This document shows, piece by piece, positions 56,960 to 64,000 of a DNA stretch of 64,000 nt. This DNA comes from Selenomonadaceae bacterium (GTDB taxonomy: Bacteria > Bacillota > Negativicutes > Selenomonadales > Selenomonadaceae). The notes under the pieces are model-generated. The model was not told the DNA's origin. It saw only the letters and a program-made list of their open reading frames with translations, and searched no databases. The DNA lies in assembly GCA_017554235.1 (NCBI GenBank), contig JAFZIV010000053.1:1-64000 (forward strand), given 5' to 3'. The position numbers and the translations under genes are program-made. Every line of letters begins with the position of its first letter. The stretch's first letter is position 1.

Positions 56960-57607
56960 ATGAAAAATTTGACAGAAGTAGTCTTTATCCTTGACCGTAG
57001 CGGCTCAATGAGTGGGCTTGAGGAAGACACAATCGGCGGCTTTAATTCGATGATTGAAAAGCAGAAAAATGCTGAAGGCGAAGTTTTAGTTTCGACGGTA
57101 CTTTTCGACCACGAATCTTTTGTCCTGCACGACCGCGTGCCGATTGCCGATATTAAGCCTTTGACGCGTGAAGATTATGAAGTACGCGGCTCAACTGCCC
57201 TGCTTGATGCTATGGGCGATGCGATTAGGCATATTAAAAACGTCCACAAGTACGCTCGCGAAGAGGACAGACCGTCAAAAACTTTGTTCATCATCACGAC
57301 TGACGGCGAAGAAAATTCCAGCAGACGCTACGACTACAAAGACATTAAAAAGCTTGTCGAAGCGCAAAAGGAAAAGGAATGGGAATTTATTTTCTTGGGC
57401 GCGAACATTGACGCAATCCACGTCGCGGGAAGTATGGGCATAAGTGCGAATCGAACAGTAAATTATCACAATGACAAGCGCGGAACTAATTTGAGATTTT
57501 CCGCAATGAGTAATTTTATTGGTGCGGCAATGTCAGCCAAATGTTTTGAGGACGTTGGGGACGATTGGCGCAAAGAAGTTGACAAAGATTTTGAAGAGCG
57601 TAAGTAA
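56960..57607 (+). CDS. von Willebrand factor A domain protein
   Basis: A 215-aa single-domain VWA protein. The MIDAS motif is D12-R-S-G-S16, with Thr near 80 in GSTALLDAMGDAI and Asp in TTDGEENSS near 116. No signal peptide, so cytoplasmic. Similar to YegL-like proteins; role unknown. The Shine-Dalgarno lies 47 bases upstream of the ATG, with a hairpin in between. Confidence 0.85.
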   Translation: MKNLTEVVFILDRSGSMSGLEEDTIGGFNSMIEKQKNAEGEVLVSTVLFDHESFVLHDRVPIADIKPLTREDYEVRGSTALLDAMGDAIRHIKNVHKYAREEDRPSKTLFIITTDGEENSSRRYDYKDIKKLVEAQKEKEWEFIFLGANIDAIHVAGSMGISANRTVNYHNDKRGTNLRFSAMSNFIGAAMSAKCFEDVGDDWRKEVDKDFEERK

Positions 57608-57615
57608 AAAAATTT

Positions 57616-57650
57616 CTGACCACTAACCACTGATTACTGACCACTTAAAA
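57616..57650. repeat. Heptanucleotide repeat array after the VWA gene
   Basis: CTGACCA, CTAACCA, CTGATTA, CTGACCA tandem units, the complement of the AGTGGTC type seen elsewhere. Confidence 0.7.
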
Positions 57651-57684
57651 ACCATAACTTTAATTAAATACATTCTGCAGAAAA

Positions 57685-57713
57685 TTGACAAGTTTGTTAC
57701 CTCGCAATATAAT
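57685..57713 (+). promoter_or_regulatory. Consensus promoter of the alanine symporter gene
   Basis: TTGACA (57685-57690), exactly 17 bases, TATAAT (57708-57713). Perfect sigma-70/SigA consensus; the ATG is 54 bases downstream. Confidence 0.85.
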
Positions 57714-57766
57714 TTATACGGGATAATTTCATCTTAAATAAATTTCTTGGGGAGGTAACTTTTTTA

Positions 57767-59188
57767 ATGGACTTGTCGCAACTTTTGAACGACATAAACG
57801 ATTTTGTCTGGGGACCAGTAATGTTGGCGTTATTGGTTGGCACAGGCATTTTTTTGACGGTGCGGTTAAGGTTTTTGCCGTGGAAAAATCTTTTCTACGC
57901 AATAAAATTGATAATGCAGGGAAAAGCTAAACACGAAGGCGACTTGTCACCGTTTCAATCACTGATGACGGCACTTTCGGCAACGGTCGGCACGGGAAAT
58001 ATAGTAGGCGTAGCAACGGCAATGGTACTCGGCGGACCCGGCGCAATAGTCTGGATGTGGATAAGCGCGGCTTTCGGACTTTCGACGAAGTACGGAGAAT
58101 CAGTTTTAGCAGTCAAATATCGTGAAACAAATTCCGTCGGCGAAATGGCTGGCGGCCCTATGTACGCGATGAAAAACGGAATCGGCGGCGCATTCGGAAA
58201 AACTATGGCGTGGTTATTTGCATTTTTCGCAGTCTGCGCGTCATTCGGTATAGGAAATATGACGCAAGCAAATTCAATCGGCGCGGCTTTCAATTCAAGT
58301 TTTGAGATACCGACTTGGATAACGGGCTTGATTTTAACGGTATTATCATTGGCGGTCTTAATGCGCGGCGTTCACTCAATCGGAAAAGTTTCAAGCGTAA
58401 TTGTACCATCAATGGCGGCATTTTACGTTTTAGTAACATTGATTGTAATTATCGTAAATTTTAAAAATGTACCGTCAGGCTGGGCAACGATGATTCAAAT
58501 GGCTTTTTCAACTGAAGCGGTTGCAGGCGGCGTAGGCGGTTCAATCGTGGCAACAATGTTGACTGCAATGCGTTGGGGCGTAGCTCGCGGCGTATTCTCA
58601 AATGAAGCGGGATTAGGTTCAGCACCAATCGCGGCGGCGGCGGCAAGGACTGACCACGCGTCACGTCAAGGCTACGTTAATATGACGGGAACTTTTTTTG
58701 ACACGATGATAATTTGTTTCTTGACGGGAACAGTTATTGCAAGTTCGGGAATGCTCGGCGCGGTTAATGTTGAAACGGGCAAATTAGTTTCAGGCGCGGA
58801 GCTTACGATTTTAGCATTTAGCACAGTTTTTGGAGATTGGGCGCGTGTAATTGTTTCGATAAGTCTTGCGCTGTTTGCTTACTCAACGATTCTCGGCTGG
58901 GAATATTACGGCGAAAAATCCCTTGAATATCTTGTCAGCAATCGTAAAATCATTTATCTTTACCGCGCAGTTTTCAGCTGCATAACTTTCATTGGTGCGA
59001 CGCAAACTCTTGACGTTGTATGGAATTTTTCAGACACTATGAACGGCTTAATGGCAATTCCTAATTTGATTTGTTTGCTGATTCTGAACAAAGATATAGC
59101 GCAGGAATGTTTCCATTATGAAAAAGAAGTTGTCGAAAAGGAAAAGAAAGGTATTGAGGTTGATTATCAAGGCTCGGGCAGTATGTAA
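57767..59188 (+). CDS. Sodium:alanine/glycine symporter (AGCS family)
   Basis: A 473-aa membrane carrier with about eleven helices. Family blocks are SATVGTGNIVGVATAMVLGGPGA, GGPMYAMKNG, RGVFSNEAGLGSAPIAAA near 283 and AYSTILGWEYYGEKS near 380. Imports alanine or glycine with Na+. GGAGGT precedes the ATG. Confidence 0.93.
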   Translation: MDLSQLLNDINDFVWGPVMLALLVGTGIFLTVRLRFLPWKNLFYAIKLIMQGKAKHEGDLSPFQSLMTALSATVGTGNIVGVATAMVLGGPGAIVWMWISAAFGLSTKYGESVLAVKYRETNSVGEMAGGPMYAMKNGIGGAFGKTMAWLFAFFAVCASFGIGNMTQANSIGAAFNSSFEIPTWITGLILTVLSLAVLMRGVHSIGKVSSVIVPSMAAFYVLVTLIVIIVNFKNVPSGWATMIQMAFSTEAVAGGVGGSIVATMLTAMRWGVARGVFSNEAGLGSAPIAAAAARTDHASRQGYVNMTGTFFDTMIICFLTGTVIASSGMLGAVNVETGKLVSGAELTILAFSTVFGDWARVIVSISLALFAYSTILGWEYYGEKSLEYLVSNRKIIYLYRAVFSCITFIGATQTLDVVWNFSDTMNGLMAIPNLICLLILNKDIAQECFHYEKEVVEKEKKGIEVDYQGSGSM

Positions 59189-59219
59189 AAAATTTTTTAT
59201 TCCGATTGAAAAATTTTGC

Positions 59220-59248
59220 TTGTAATGAAAAAAAATTTATGCTATTAT
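59220..59248 (+). promoter_or_regulatory. Promoter of 6S RNA
   Basis: TTGTAA (59220-59225), 17 bases, TATTAT (59243-59248), about 6 bases before the likely RNA start. Confidence 0.65.
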
Positions 59249-59253
59249 AACGG

Positions 59254-59487
59254 CGGAGGAGGTTCTTCTGGGATGTACGGGGACTTTTGCAATGTCTAAC
59301 CTACATTTTATTAAGGGAAGCTGAATTGATTTGGCGGATGGAGAATTGTAACATTATTATGAGTAACAGAAGCTAAACTTAGGTTGCCCACCTGCTTGTC
59401 GCAGGTTCAAGACATTAGGAGAAAGCGGCATTTTGGATGCCTACTTCAAAAGGGAATTGTTGACTTCGGTTGACAGTTCCCTTTTCC
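59254..59487 (+). ncRNA. ssrS: 6S RNA
   Basis: About 190-230 bases between a promoter and a strong terminator, with no coding frame. The 5' arm TACGGGGACTTTTGCAATGT and the 3' arm CACCTG...CAGGTTCAAGACATTAG...GCGGCAT correspond to the conserved parts of 6S RNA (compare CACCTTGAACC, GGTTCAAGG, GCGGCAT in E. coli). The arms can close a long rod with a central bubble, the RNA polymerase mimic. It binds housekeeping RNA polymerase and alters transcription in slow growth. Confidence 0.8.
59450..59487 (+). terminator. Terminator of 6S RNA with UUCG loop
   Basis: A 15-bp stem including G-U pairs (59450-59464 with 59469-59483), a UUCG tetraloop, and four T residues. Confidence 0.9.
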
Positions 59488-59557
59488 ACGTTCTGAATAA
59501 ATTTTGTAGTGAATTTTTTGTGAAAAAACTTTAAAATCTGCAGGAAATATTTTCAAT

Positions 59558-59607
59558 ATGACGAATAAAGGCGATAAAATTGTTGCCGTTGATACTCTAG
59601 GTGTCAG
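59558..59607 (+). pseudogene. Fragment of an rsmE-like gene
   Basis: The frame reads NKGDKIVAVDTLGVS, against KKGDKIVAVDKLGMT in the intact rsmE about 450 bases downstream. 17 bases (59570-59586) are nearly identical and most other changes are synonymous. The fragment ends exactly where the IS605-type end begins. Confidence 0.65.
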
Positions 59608-59760
59608 TAACCCCACGCCTAAAAGCGGGGGCTTGTAAAAGCTCTTTCTGACTAGCCTAAGTTTTAAACTACGTTACCCGCAAATATATAGGCACCGGCG
59701 GACGTAAATCCTAATCTGCCGCTCTGCGGTTTATGGTTAAACAGTCCTGAGGGGTAGGAA
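59601..59760 (-). mobile_element. IS605-type (tnpB) 3' relic with right-end hairpin
   Basis: On the minus strand a degenerate frame GRLGFTSAGAYIFAGNVV-stop resembles the extreme C-terminus of TnpB. It is followed by the CCCCCGCTTTTAGGCGTGGGG hairpin (about 59632-59611) and GTTACTGACAC, the usual right-end layout in which the 3' end of the omega RNA forms and the guide is read from flanking DNA. The zinc-finger part of TnpB is not recognisable. The flank is the rsmE-like fragment. Confidence 0.5.
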
Positions 59761-59802
59761 CAGTGCTGTAAACAAAAACTGCGGGATAACATTGGCGAAG
59801 GA

Positions 59803-59918
59803 TTACTACCCTAGCGGACGGGGGTCTGCTTTATATTAGCAGATATTAAGTCCGCTCGCCTTTTGGCGAAGAAAAAGAGAGGAGGGGCGCGGTTTCCTTT
59901 ATCCACCGCGCATATTCG
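59803..59918 (+). promoter_or_regulatory. Structured 5' leader B with hairpin between Shine-Dalgarno and AUG
   Basis: AGCGGAC (59813-59819) pairs with GTCCGCT (59850-59856), with an inner TCTGC/GCAGA stem, followed by the perfect TCGCC-TTTT-GGCGA hairpin (59856-59869). The Shine-Dalgarno GGAGGG is at 59881-59886. GCGCGG (59887-59892) pairs with CCGCGC (59906-59911), seven bases before the rsmE ATG. Compared with leader A, the main stem shows a compensatory G-C to A-T change. Confidence 0.6.
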
Positions 59919-60740
59919 ATGAAAAGAATTTTTTTGGAGGACGCTATTTCTGAAAATGTGACGATAACCGGCAAAAATGCTCATCATCTCGCTTACTCTT
60001 TGCGTGCAAAAAAGGGCGATAAAATTGTTGCTGTCGACAAGCTAGGCATGACGGCGGTAATTGAACTCGTCGACTTCGACAAGGAAACCATCCGCGCAAA
60101 ATGTGTTAGCGAAATTGAAAAAGTTAATCCCGTCGAAATGATAAAATCTGATAGTGAAGAAAAAATGATAAAGAAACATATAACACTGGCTGAATGCCTC
60201 CCTAAGCAAAATAAGTTTGATACGGTAGTTGAAAAGGCTACCGAATTGGGCGTCGATAAAATTGTTCCGTTGATTTCGGACAGGACAATAGCTCGTCCCG
60301 GAAGTTTACGCGCTCAAAATAAACTTGAACGTTGGGGACGCATCGCTAAAGAAACTGCTGAACAATCTGCGCGGGACACTCTCCCCGAAATTGGCGCAAT
60401 TCGCGAATTGTCTGATTGGCTTAAGGAAATTTCTCATACGCTGGGATATTTCCATAACGTCGACAAATCTAAAAAGTTTGACGGTAAAGGCGAACTTCTG
60501 ATTTTCTGCTACGAAAATGAAACGGAAGTTACTCTTCAAAAAATCTTGCAGGAATATAAAAATTGCGATTGCGATAAAAATATTATTCTGCTCATCGGAC
60601 CGGAAGGCGGCTTTACAGACCACGAGGCACGCGAAATAAAATCTTATGGCGGCGTCAGCGTATCTCTCGGCAAACGTATTCTTAAAACGGATACTGCCGC
60701 ACTTTCCGCCATTGCAGCTGTACAATACGAATTTGCTTGA
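59919..60740 (+). CDS. rsmE: 16S rRNA (uracil-1498-N3)-methyltransferase
   Basis: A 273-aa SPOUT-fold methyltransferase. The N-terminal PUA-like part contains NAHHLAYSLRAKKGDKIVAVD. The knot region has LAECLPKQNKFDTVVEKATELGV near 88, RWGRIAKETAEQSARD, LIGPEGGFTDHEAREI near 225 and SLGKRILKTDTAALSAIAAVQ at the end. It modifies U1498 of 16S rRNA. Its ATG is 33-38 bases from the Shine-Dalgarno, with a hairpin between. prmA, a frequent upstream neighbour, is absent. Confidence 0.94.
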   Translation: MKRIFLEDAISENVTITGKNAHHLAYSLRAKKGDKIVAVDKLGMTAVIELVDFDKETIRAKCVSEIEKVNPVEMIKSDSEEKMIKKHITLAECLPKQNKFDTVVEKATELGVDKIVPLISDRTIARPGSLRAQNKLERWGRIAKETAEQSARDTLPEIGAIRELSDWLKEISHTLGYFHNVDKSKKFDGKGELLIFCYENETEVTLQKILQEYKNCDCDKNIILLIGPEGGFTDHEAREIKSYGGVSVSLGKRILKTDTAALSAIAAVQYEFA

Positions 60741-60741
60741 T

Positions 60742-60777
60742 TAGTGGTCAGTGAATAGTGGTCAGTGGTCAGTAATT
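60742..60777. repeat. Heptanucleotide repeat array after rsmE
   Basis: AGTGGTC, AGTGAAT, AGTGGTC, AGTGGTC, AGTAATT in uninterrupted 7-base register, the cleanest example in the window. Confidence 0.85.
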
Positions 60778-60797
60778 TTTATTTCTTCTTTAATCTC

Positions 60798-60826
60798 TTA
60801 ACATTAACGCTTGTTTCGCGTATAAT
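60798..60826 (+). promoter_or_regulatory. Promoter of the RTX-like protein gene
   Basis: TTAACA (60798-60803), 17 bases, TATAAT (60821-60826). The leader to the ATG at 61021 is about 190 bases, AT-rich, ending in AAGGAGGAGG; I see no further gene in it. Confidence 0.6.
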
Positions 60827-61020
60827 TAGTGTGTGATTGGAATTTAAATTTTCAATCGACTCGTTTACGTAGCAAGCGTAATTTTTATTTTACGGATTAA
60901 ATTTAAAAAAGTTTATGAAACTATTAACTTGCAACGCATTAATGACGATTATTTTTATTAAAGCAATATTTTTAATGATAAGGAAATTTTACTGACTACT
61001 TAAGGAGGAGGTTGTTTATT

Positions 61021-64000
61021 ATGAAATTTGACATTCAACTTTTCGTAACTGAAGGTACTTCAAAAAACGATTCTTTAACTAATAAATCTGATAACGATTC
61101 AGTTTACGGCTACGCAGGTAATGACAAAATTATAAATTACGGTGATTCTGCTTACATAGACGGCGGCGCGGGCAACGACATTATAAGTTTAGTAGGTGGT
61201 GAAGGTGTCAGCACAATTTTAGGCGGAACAGGCACTGATACCGTTTACTTTAACAATAAGGCGTCACGAATTTATCAGTACACTTCAGGTGACGGTAACG
61301 ATATTATCAACGGCTTTTCAGATAGTGATACCATCATCATTTTGGGAAGTACTTATTCTTCAACCTCCAGCGGTAAAAATATTATCCTTAACGTTGGAAA
61401 GGGAAAAATAACTTTGACGGGAGCGGCAACCCTTTCAAATTTAAATATTCAAGGTACTTTTTCAGAAACTATTTCGGGCGGCGGAGTTAATGTCCTCAAC
61501 AATCTTTCAAATGTTCTAATCAGCGGTACTGATAAAGTCGATTCTATTTGGAACAATGCCGGCGTCAATTACGTTACCATTAATGCTTACGCAGGTAATG
61601 ATACTATTGAATCTTGGGGCAGTTACAATTACATTGATGCAGGTTCTGATGACGATTACATTTTCCATTTCCCAGCAAATTCAACCATTCACGCCGGTAC
61701 AGGTAATGATACCGTTTCGCTTTACTCCGCTTCCTCCGCAGGCGATGTCATTACTTATACCAACGGCGACGGTAACGACCTTATTCAAGGCTTTTCCGCT
61801 GAAGATACGCTTATAATCTCGGGCAGTACTTACGATTCGACTAAAAGCAATAACGATATTATTTTAGCTGTCGATTCCGACTTTATCACTTTGCAAGGCG
61901 CGGCTAATTTTTCTAAGTTAAATATCAAAGGCACGCTTTCAGGCGGAACTAAAGGAACTAAGGGCAATGATTCCCTTAAGAATACTTTCAGCAACGTTAC
62001 CATTGACGCTCTTGCCGGTAATGACACTATCGATAACTTCGGCGCAAGCGTTAAAATTTATGCCGGTGCAGGTAATGACTCAATTTATAATAACGGTAAA
62101 AACTCTTCCATTTTTGCTGACGCCGGTAACGATACAATTTATAATCATAACGGCGGCGATTATTCTTTCATTGACGGCGGAGCGGGTTCAGACAGCATTT
62201 TTATACCCGATGGCGATTATATTACTGTCAACGGCGGTGCTGATAATGACACGATAGTCGGTACTTTTTGGAGTTCCTCCATTGCGGGCGGCGATGGTGC
62301 TGATGTCATTTCTTTATCCGGCGGCGGCTCTAATTCCAATACGATTAATGCCGAAGCGGGCGATGATGAAGTTTTCCTTTCTAATCCCGTTAATTATCAG
62401 TACGCTACAGGCGACGGCAACGATGCCATTTACGGTTTCGGAACTTCCACTCTGAATATCTTGTCGGGAAGTATAAGCAATGTCACAACGAGCGGCACTG
62501 ACGTTGTTTTAAAAGTCGGCAAAGGTTCACTTACTTTAAAAAATAAAGTTGGCGAAACGATTTATTACAAAGTTGGCGACGGTGATTTGCAGTCTACCGT
62601 TGTAAATTTAAGCAATCCGTATAGTGTTGTCGGAAGTAATAATGATGATTTTATCTCATATACTCTCAAAGGTGCTACGATTGACGCACTCGGCGGCGAT
62701 GACACGATTAAAAATTCAGGTGCAAGTGTAGAAGTTTACGGCGGAGCAGGTTCAGACAGCATTTATAATATTTCTGCGAATCGTGCAACACTTTCAGGCG
62801 GAGACGGCAACGATACTATTTTCAACATTTACAGCGGCGGCGGTGATGCCGTTTCAATGGTCGGCGGTAAAGGTAACGATTACATTTATGATAGTTTCAG
62901 TCGTTATTCCACTCTCGACGGCGGCTCTGATGATGATACTTTAACTGCTTATCGCGGTTATAGTAATTTAATAAACGCCGGTGCAGGTAATGACTTAATC
63001 AGCTTAGATACAAATTACAGTACAATGACGGTTATCGGCGGAACAGGCGATGATACAATTTTCGGCGACAGTGTTAATAACAATGGCGTCTTGTACTTGT
63101 ACAATTCAGGCGACGGCAATGATGTTATCTTCAACGTCAAGGCTAATGATACAGTGTCAATCGGCGGTGTAAGCAGTTACACGGCGGCGGTAAATGGTGA
63201 AAGTACAGTATTGAGTGTTGGTAAAGGCTCAATTTCCCTTTCAGGTGTAATGCCTGTTATTTATCCCGAAACGTCCGCTGTTATCACGAATACATCAACT
63301 CTTACGACGATTAGTGGCACTTCTTTTGATGACACAATAAATAATTCAGCTAATTTCTCAACGATTTTAGGTGGCGACGGCAACGATAAAATTTCTAACA
63401 CCTATTCTTTAGGTGGCGGCGATGACGTTTTGATTGACGGCGGAGCCGGTAATGATTCTATTTACAACAATTACGGTTACCGCTTAACGATCGACGGCGG
63501 CGCAGATGATGATACCATTACTGTTTATCGAGGCGTCAACAATTCAATCAACGGCGGCGCAGGTAATGACAAAATCAGCCTTAGTTCAACTAACGGTACA
63601 ATGACAGTTACGGGCGGCGCAGGTAACGATACGATTTACGGCGATACTGTTAATAGTTACGGTGTCTTGTACCGGTATAAACTCGGCGATGGCAACGATA
63701 TTATTTACAACGTCAAGGCTAATGATACCGTGTCAATCGACGGCGTAAACAATTATACAACTAAGACGAGTGGCAAAAATACTGTGTTGAGTGCGGGAAG
63801 TGGTGCAAATGCCATAAGCGTAACCCTTGCAGGTACAATGCCGATTATCGACCCGCCTAATATCATTAAAAATACGGTAACGGGAGCGACGGTAAATGAT
63901 ACAGCCGGAGTCGATAATATTTTAAATGTCGGGACTTCAGCAAAAATTTACGGCAACGGCGGCAAGGATACCATTATCAATTCGGCTAATTATGCCTTGA
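61021..64000 (+). CDS. RTX-type calcium-binding repeat protein (partial, runs off the right edge)
   Basis: At least 993 codons without a stop. After a short N-terminus (MKFDIQLFVTEGTSKND) with no signal peptide, nearly the whole protein is made of GGxGNDxI-type repeats (DGGAGNDIISLVGG, YAGAGNDSIYNNG, GGAGNDTIYGDTV), the beta-roll calcium-binding fold of type I-secreted proteins. Larger modules of about 190 residues repeat: 62960-63190 and 63540-63750 share GTMTV-GG-G-DTI-GD and NVKANDTVSI. A C-terminal type I secretion signal and transporter genes would lie outside the window. Likely a surface or secreted adhesin-like protein. Confidence 0.85.
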   Translation, partial: MKFDIQLFVTEGTSKNDSLTNKSDNDSVYGYAGNDKIINYGDSAYIDGGAGNDIISLVGGEGVSTILGGTGTDTVYFNNKASRIYQYTSGDGNDIINGFSDSDTIIILGSTYSSTSSGKNIILNVGKGKITLTGAATLSNLNIQGTFSETISGGGVNVLNNLSNVLISGTDKVDSIWNNAGVNYVTINAYAGNDTIESWGSYNYIDAGSDDDYIFHFPANSTIHAGTGNDTVSLYSASSAGDVITYTNGDGNDLIQGFSAEDTLIISGSTYDSTKSNNDIILAVDSDFITLQGAANFSKLNIKGTLSGGTKGTKGNDSLKNTFSNVTIDALAGNDTIDNFGASVKIYAGAGNDSIYNNGKNSSIFADAGNDTIYNHNGGDYSFIDGGAGSDSIFIPDGDYITVNGGADNDTIVGTFWSSSIAGGDGADVISLSGGGSNSNTINAEAGDDEVFLSNPVNYQYATGDGNDAIYGFGTSTLNILSGSISNVTTSGTDVVLKVGKGSLTLKNKVGETIYYKVGDGDLQSTVVNLSNPYSVVGSNNDDFISYTLKGATIDALGGDDTIKNSGASVEVYGGAGSDSIYNISANRATLSGGDGNDTIFNIYSGGGDAVSMVGGKGNDYIYDSFSRYSTLDGGSDDDTLTAYRGYSNLINAGAGNDLISLDTNYSTMTVIGGTGDDTIFGDSVNNNGVLYLYNSGDGNDVIFNVKANDTVSIGGVSSYTAAVNGESTVLSVGKGSISLSGVMPVIYPETSAVITNTSTLTTISGTSFDDTINNSANFSTILGGDGNDKISNTYSLGGGDDVLIDGGAGNDSIYNNYGYRLTIDGGADDDTITVYRGVNNSINGGAGNDKISLSSTNGTMTVTGGAGNDTIYGDTVNSYGVLYRYKLGDGNDIIYNVKANDTVSIDGVNNYTTKTSGKNTVLSAGSGANAISVTLAGTMPIIDPPNIIKNTVTGATVNDTAGVDNILNVGTSAKIYGNGGKDTIINSANYAL

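Noticed and set aside
59204..59250. Terminator for the alanine symporter gene
   Set aside because: The AT-rich sequence lacks a stem; the features here fit the 6S RNA promoter instead.
59640..59800. Possible riboswitch or large structured RNA upstream of rsmE
   Set aside because: The stretch is better explained as a degenerate tnpB 3' end with its right-end hairpin on the minus strand; no known riboswitch core could be matched.
61556..62257. Alternative-frame open frames within the RTX gene
   Set aside because: They are by-products of the repetitive GGxGND coding sequence and have no ribosome sites.

Overview
The window looks like chromosomal DNA of a low-to-moderate-GC, diderm Firmicute of the class Negativicutes (Selenomonas/Veillonella relatives). 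This is inference from gene content. It has a two-subunit B12-dependent methylmalonyl-CoA mutase (succinate-propionate metabolism), Firmicute markers (WhiA, 6S RNA, the dprA-topA-trmFO-hslV order, AddB) and envelope genes that suit an outer membrane (phosphoethanolamine transferase-like protein, RTX-like secreted protein). AAAATTTT runs, TTG/GTG starts and short overlapping operons are common.

Layout. 1-514: a tRNA-Lys broken after the anticodon arm and joined to a tnpB fragment, beside a duplicated tRNA promoter. 515-5011 (-): mutA-mutB. 5243-7210 (+): asparaginase and birA. 7271-7678: IS110-family relic. 7672-12129 (+): glnS, a Uma2-like nuclease, an OGT-like (GT41) glycosyltransferase and a methyltransferase-like partner. 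12169-13798 (-): rpsB-tsf. 14041-24464 (+): GH32 sucrase, free-standing GIY-YIG nuclease, ilvB, HAD phosphatase, murB, a hypothetical gene, dprA, a topA homologue that has lost its catalytic residues, and trmFO. 24461-26672: a toxin-antitoxin pair, orphan genes and a second IS110-type relic, placed where xerC usually lies. 26673-28195 (+): hslV and whiA. 28213-39672 (-): two-component pair, pth, uppP, M50 protease, Doc toxin with a 49-aa antitoxin, NUDIX hydrolase, a large hybrid kinase and an SBP-SBP-EAL protein. 39934-49883 (+): two tandem DUF2225 proteins, an amino-acid permease, addB, RelB-YafQ, a truncated MmeI-type methylase, a GT2-like glycosyltransferase and a second methyltransferase-like partner. 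49870-54911 (-): cca, a chemoreceptor frameshifted at a G10 tract, and a phosphoethanolamine transferase-like protein. 55261-60740 (+): secreted esterase, VWA protein, Na+/alanine symporter, 6S RNA, a tnpB 3' relic and rsmE. 61021 to the right edge: a large RTX-type repeat protein, incomplete here.

Strongest unexplained signals. (1) The octamer CCGCGCAG occurs about 50 times by eye count on both strands, mostly within genes, against roughly one or fewer expected; it resembles a DNA-uptake or Chi-type word. (2) The topA homologue at its canonical locus lacks the TOPRIM acids and the active-site tyrosine but keeps three zinc ribbons. (3) The VWA gene and rsmE share a structured leader in which a hairpin lies between the Shine-Dalgarno and the AUG. 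(4) Heptanucleotide repeat arrays lie between genes, and two are inserted in frame inside genes. (5) IS110 and IS605 relics have non-coding ends that may derive from guide RNAs. All coordinates and counts were read by eye; no database search was run.
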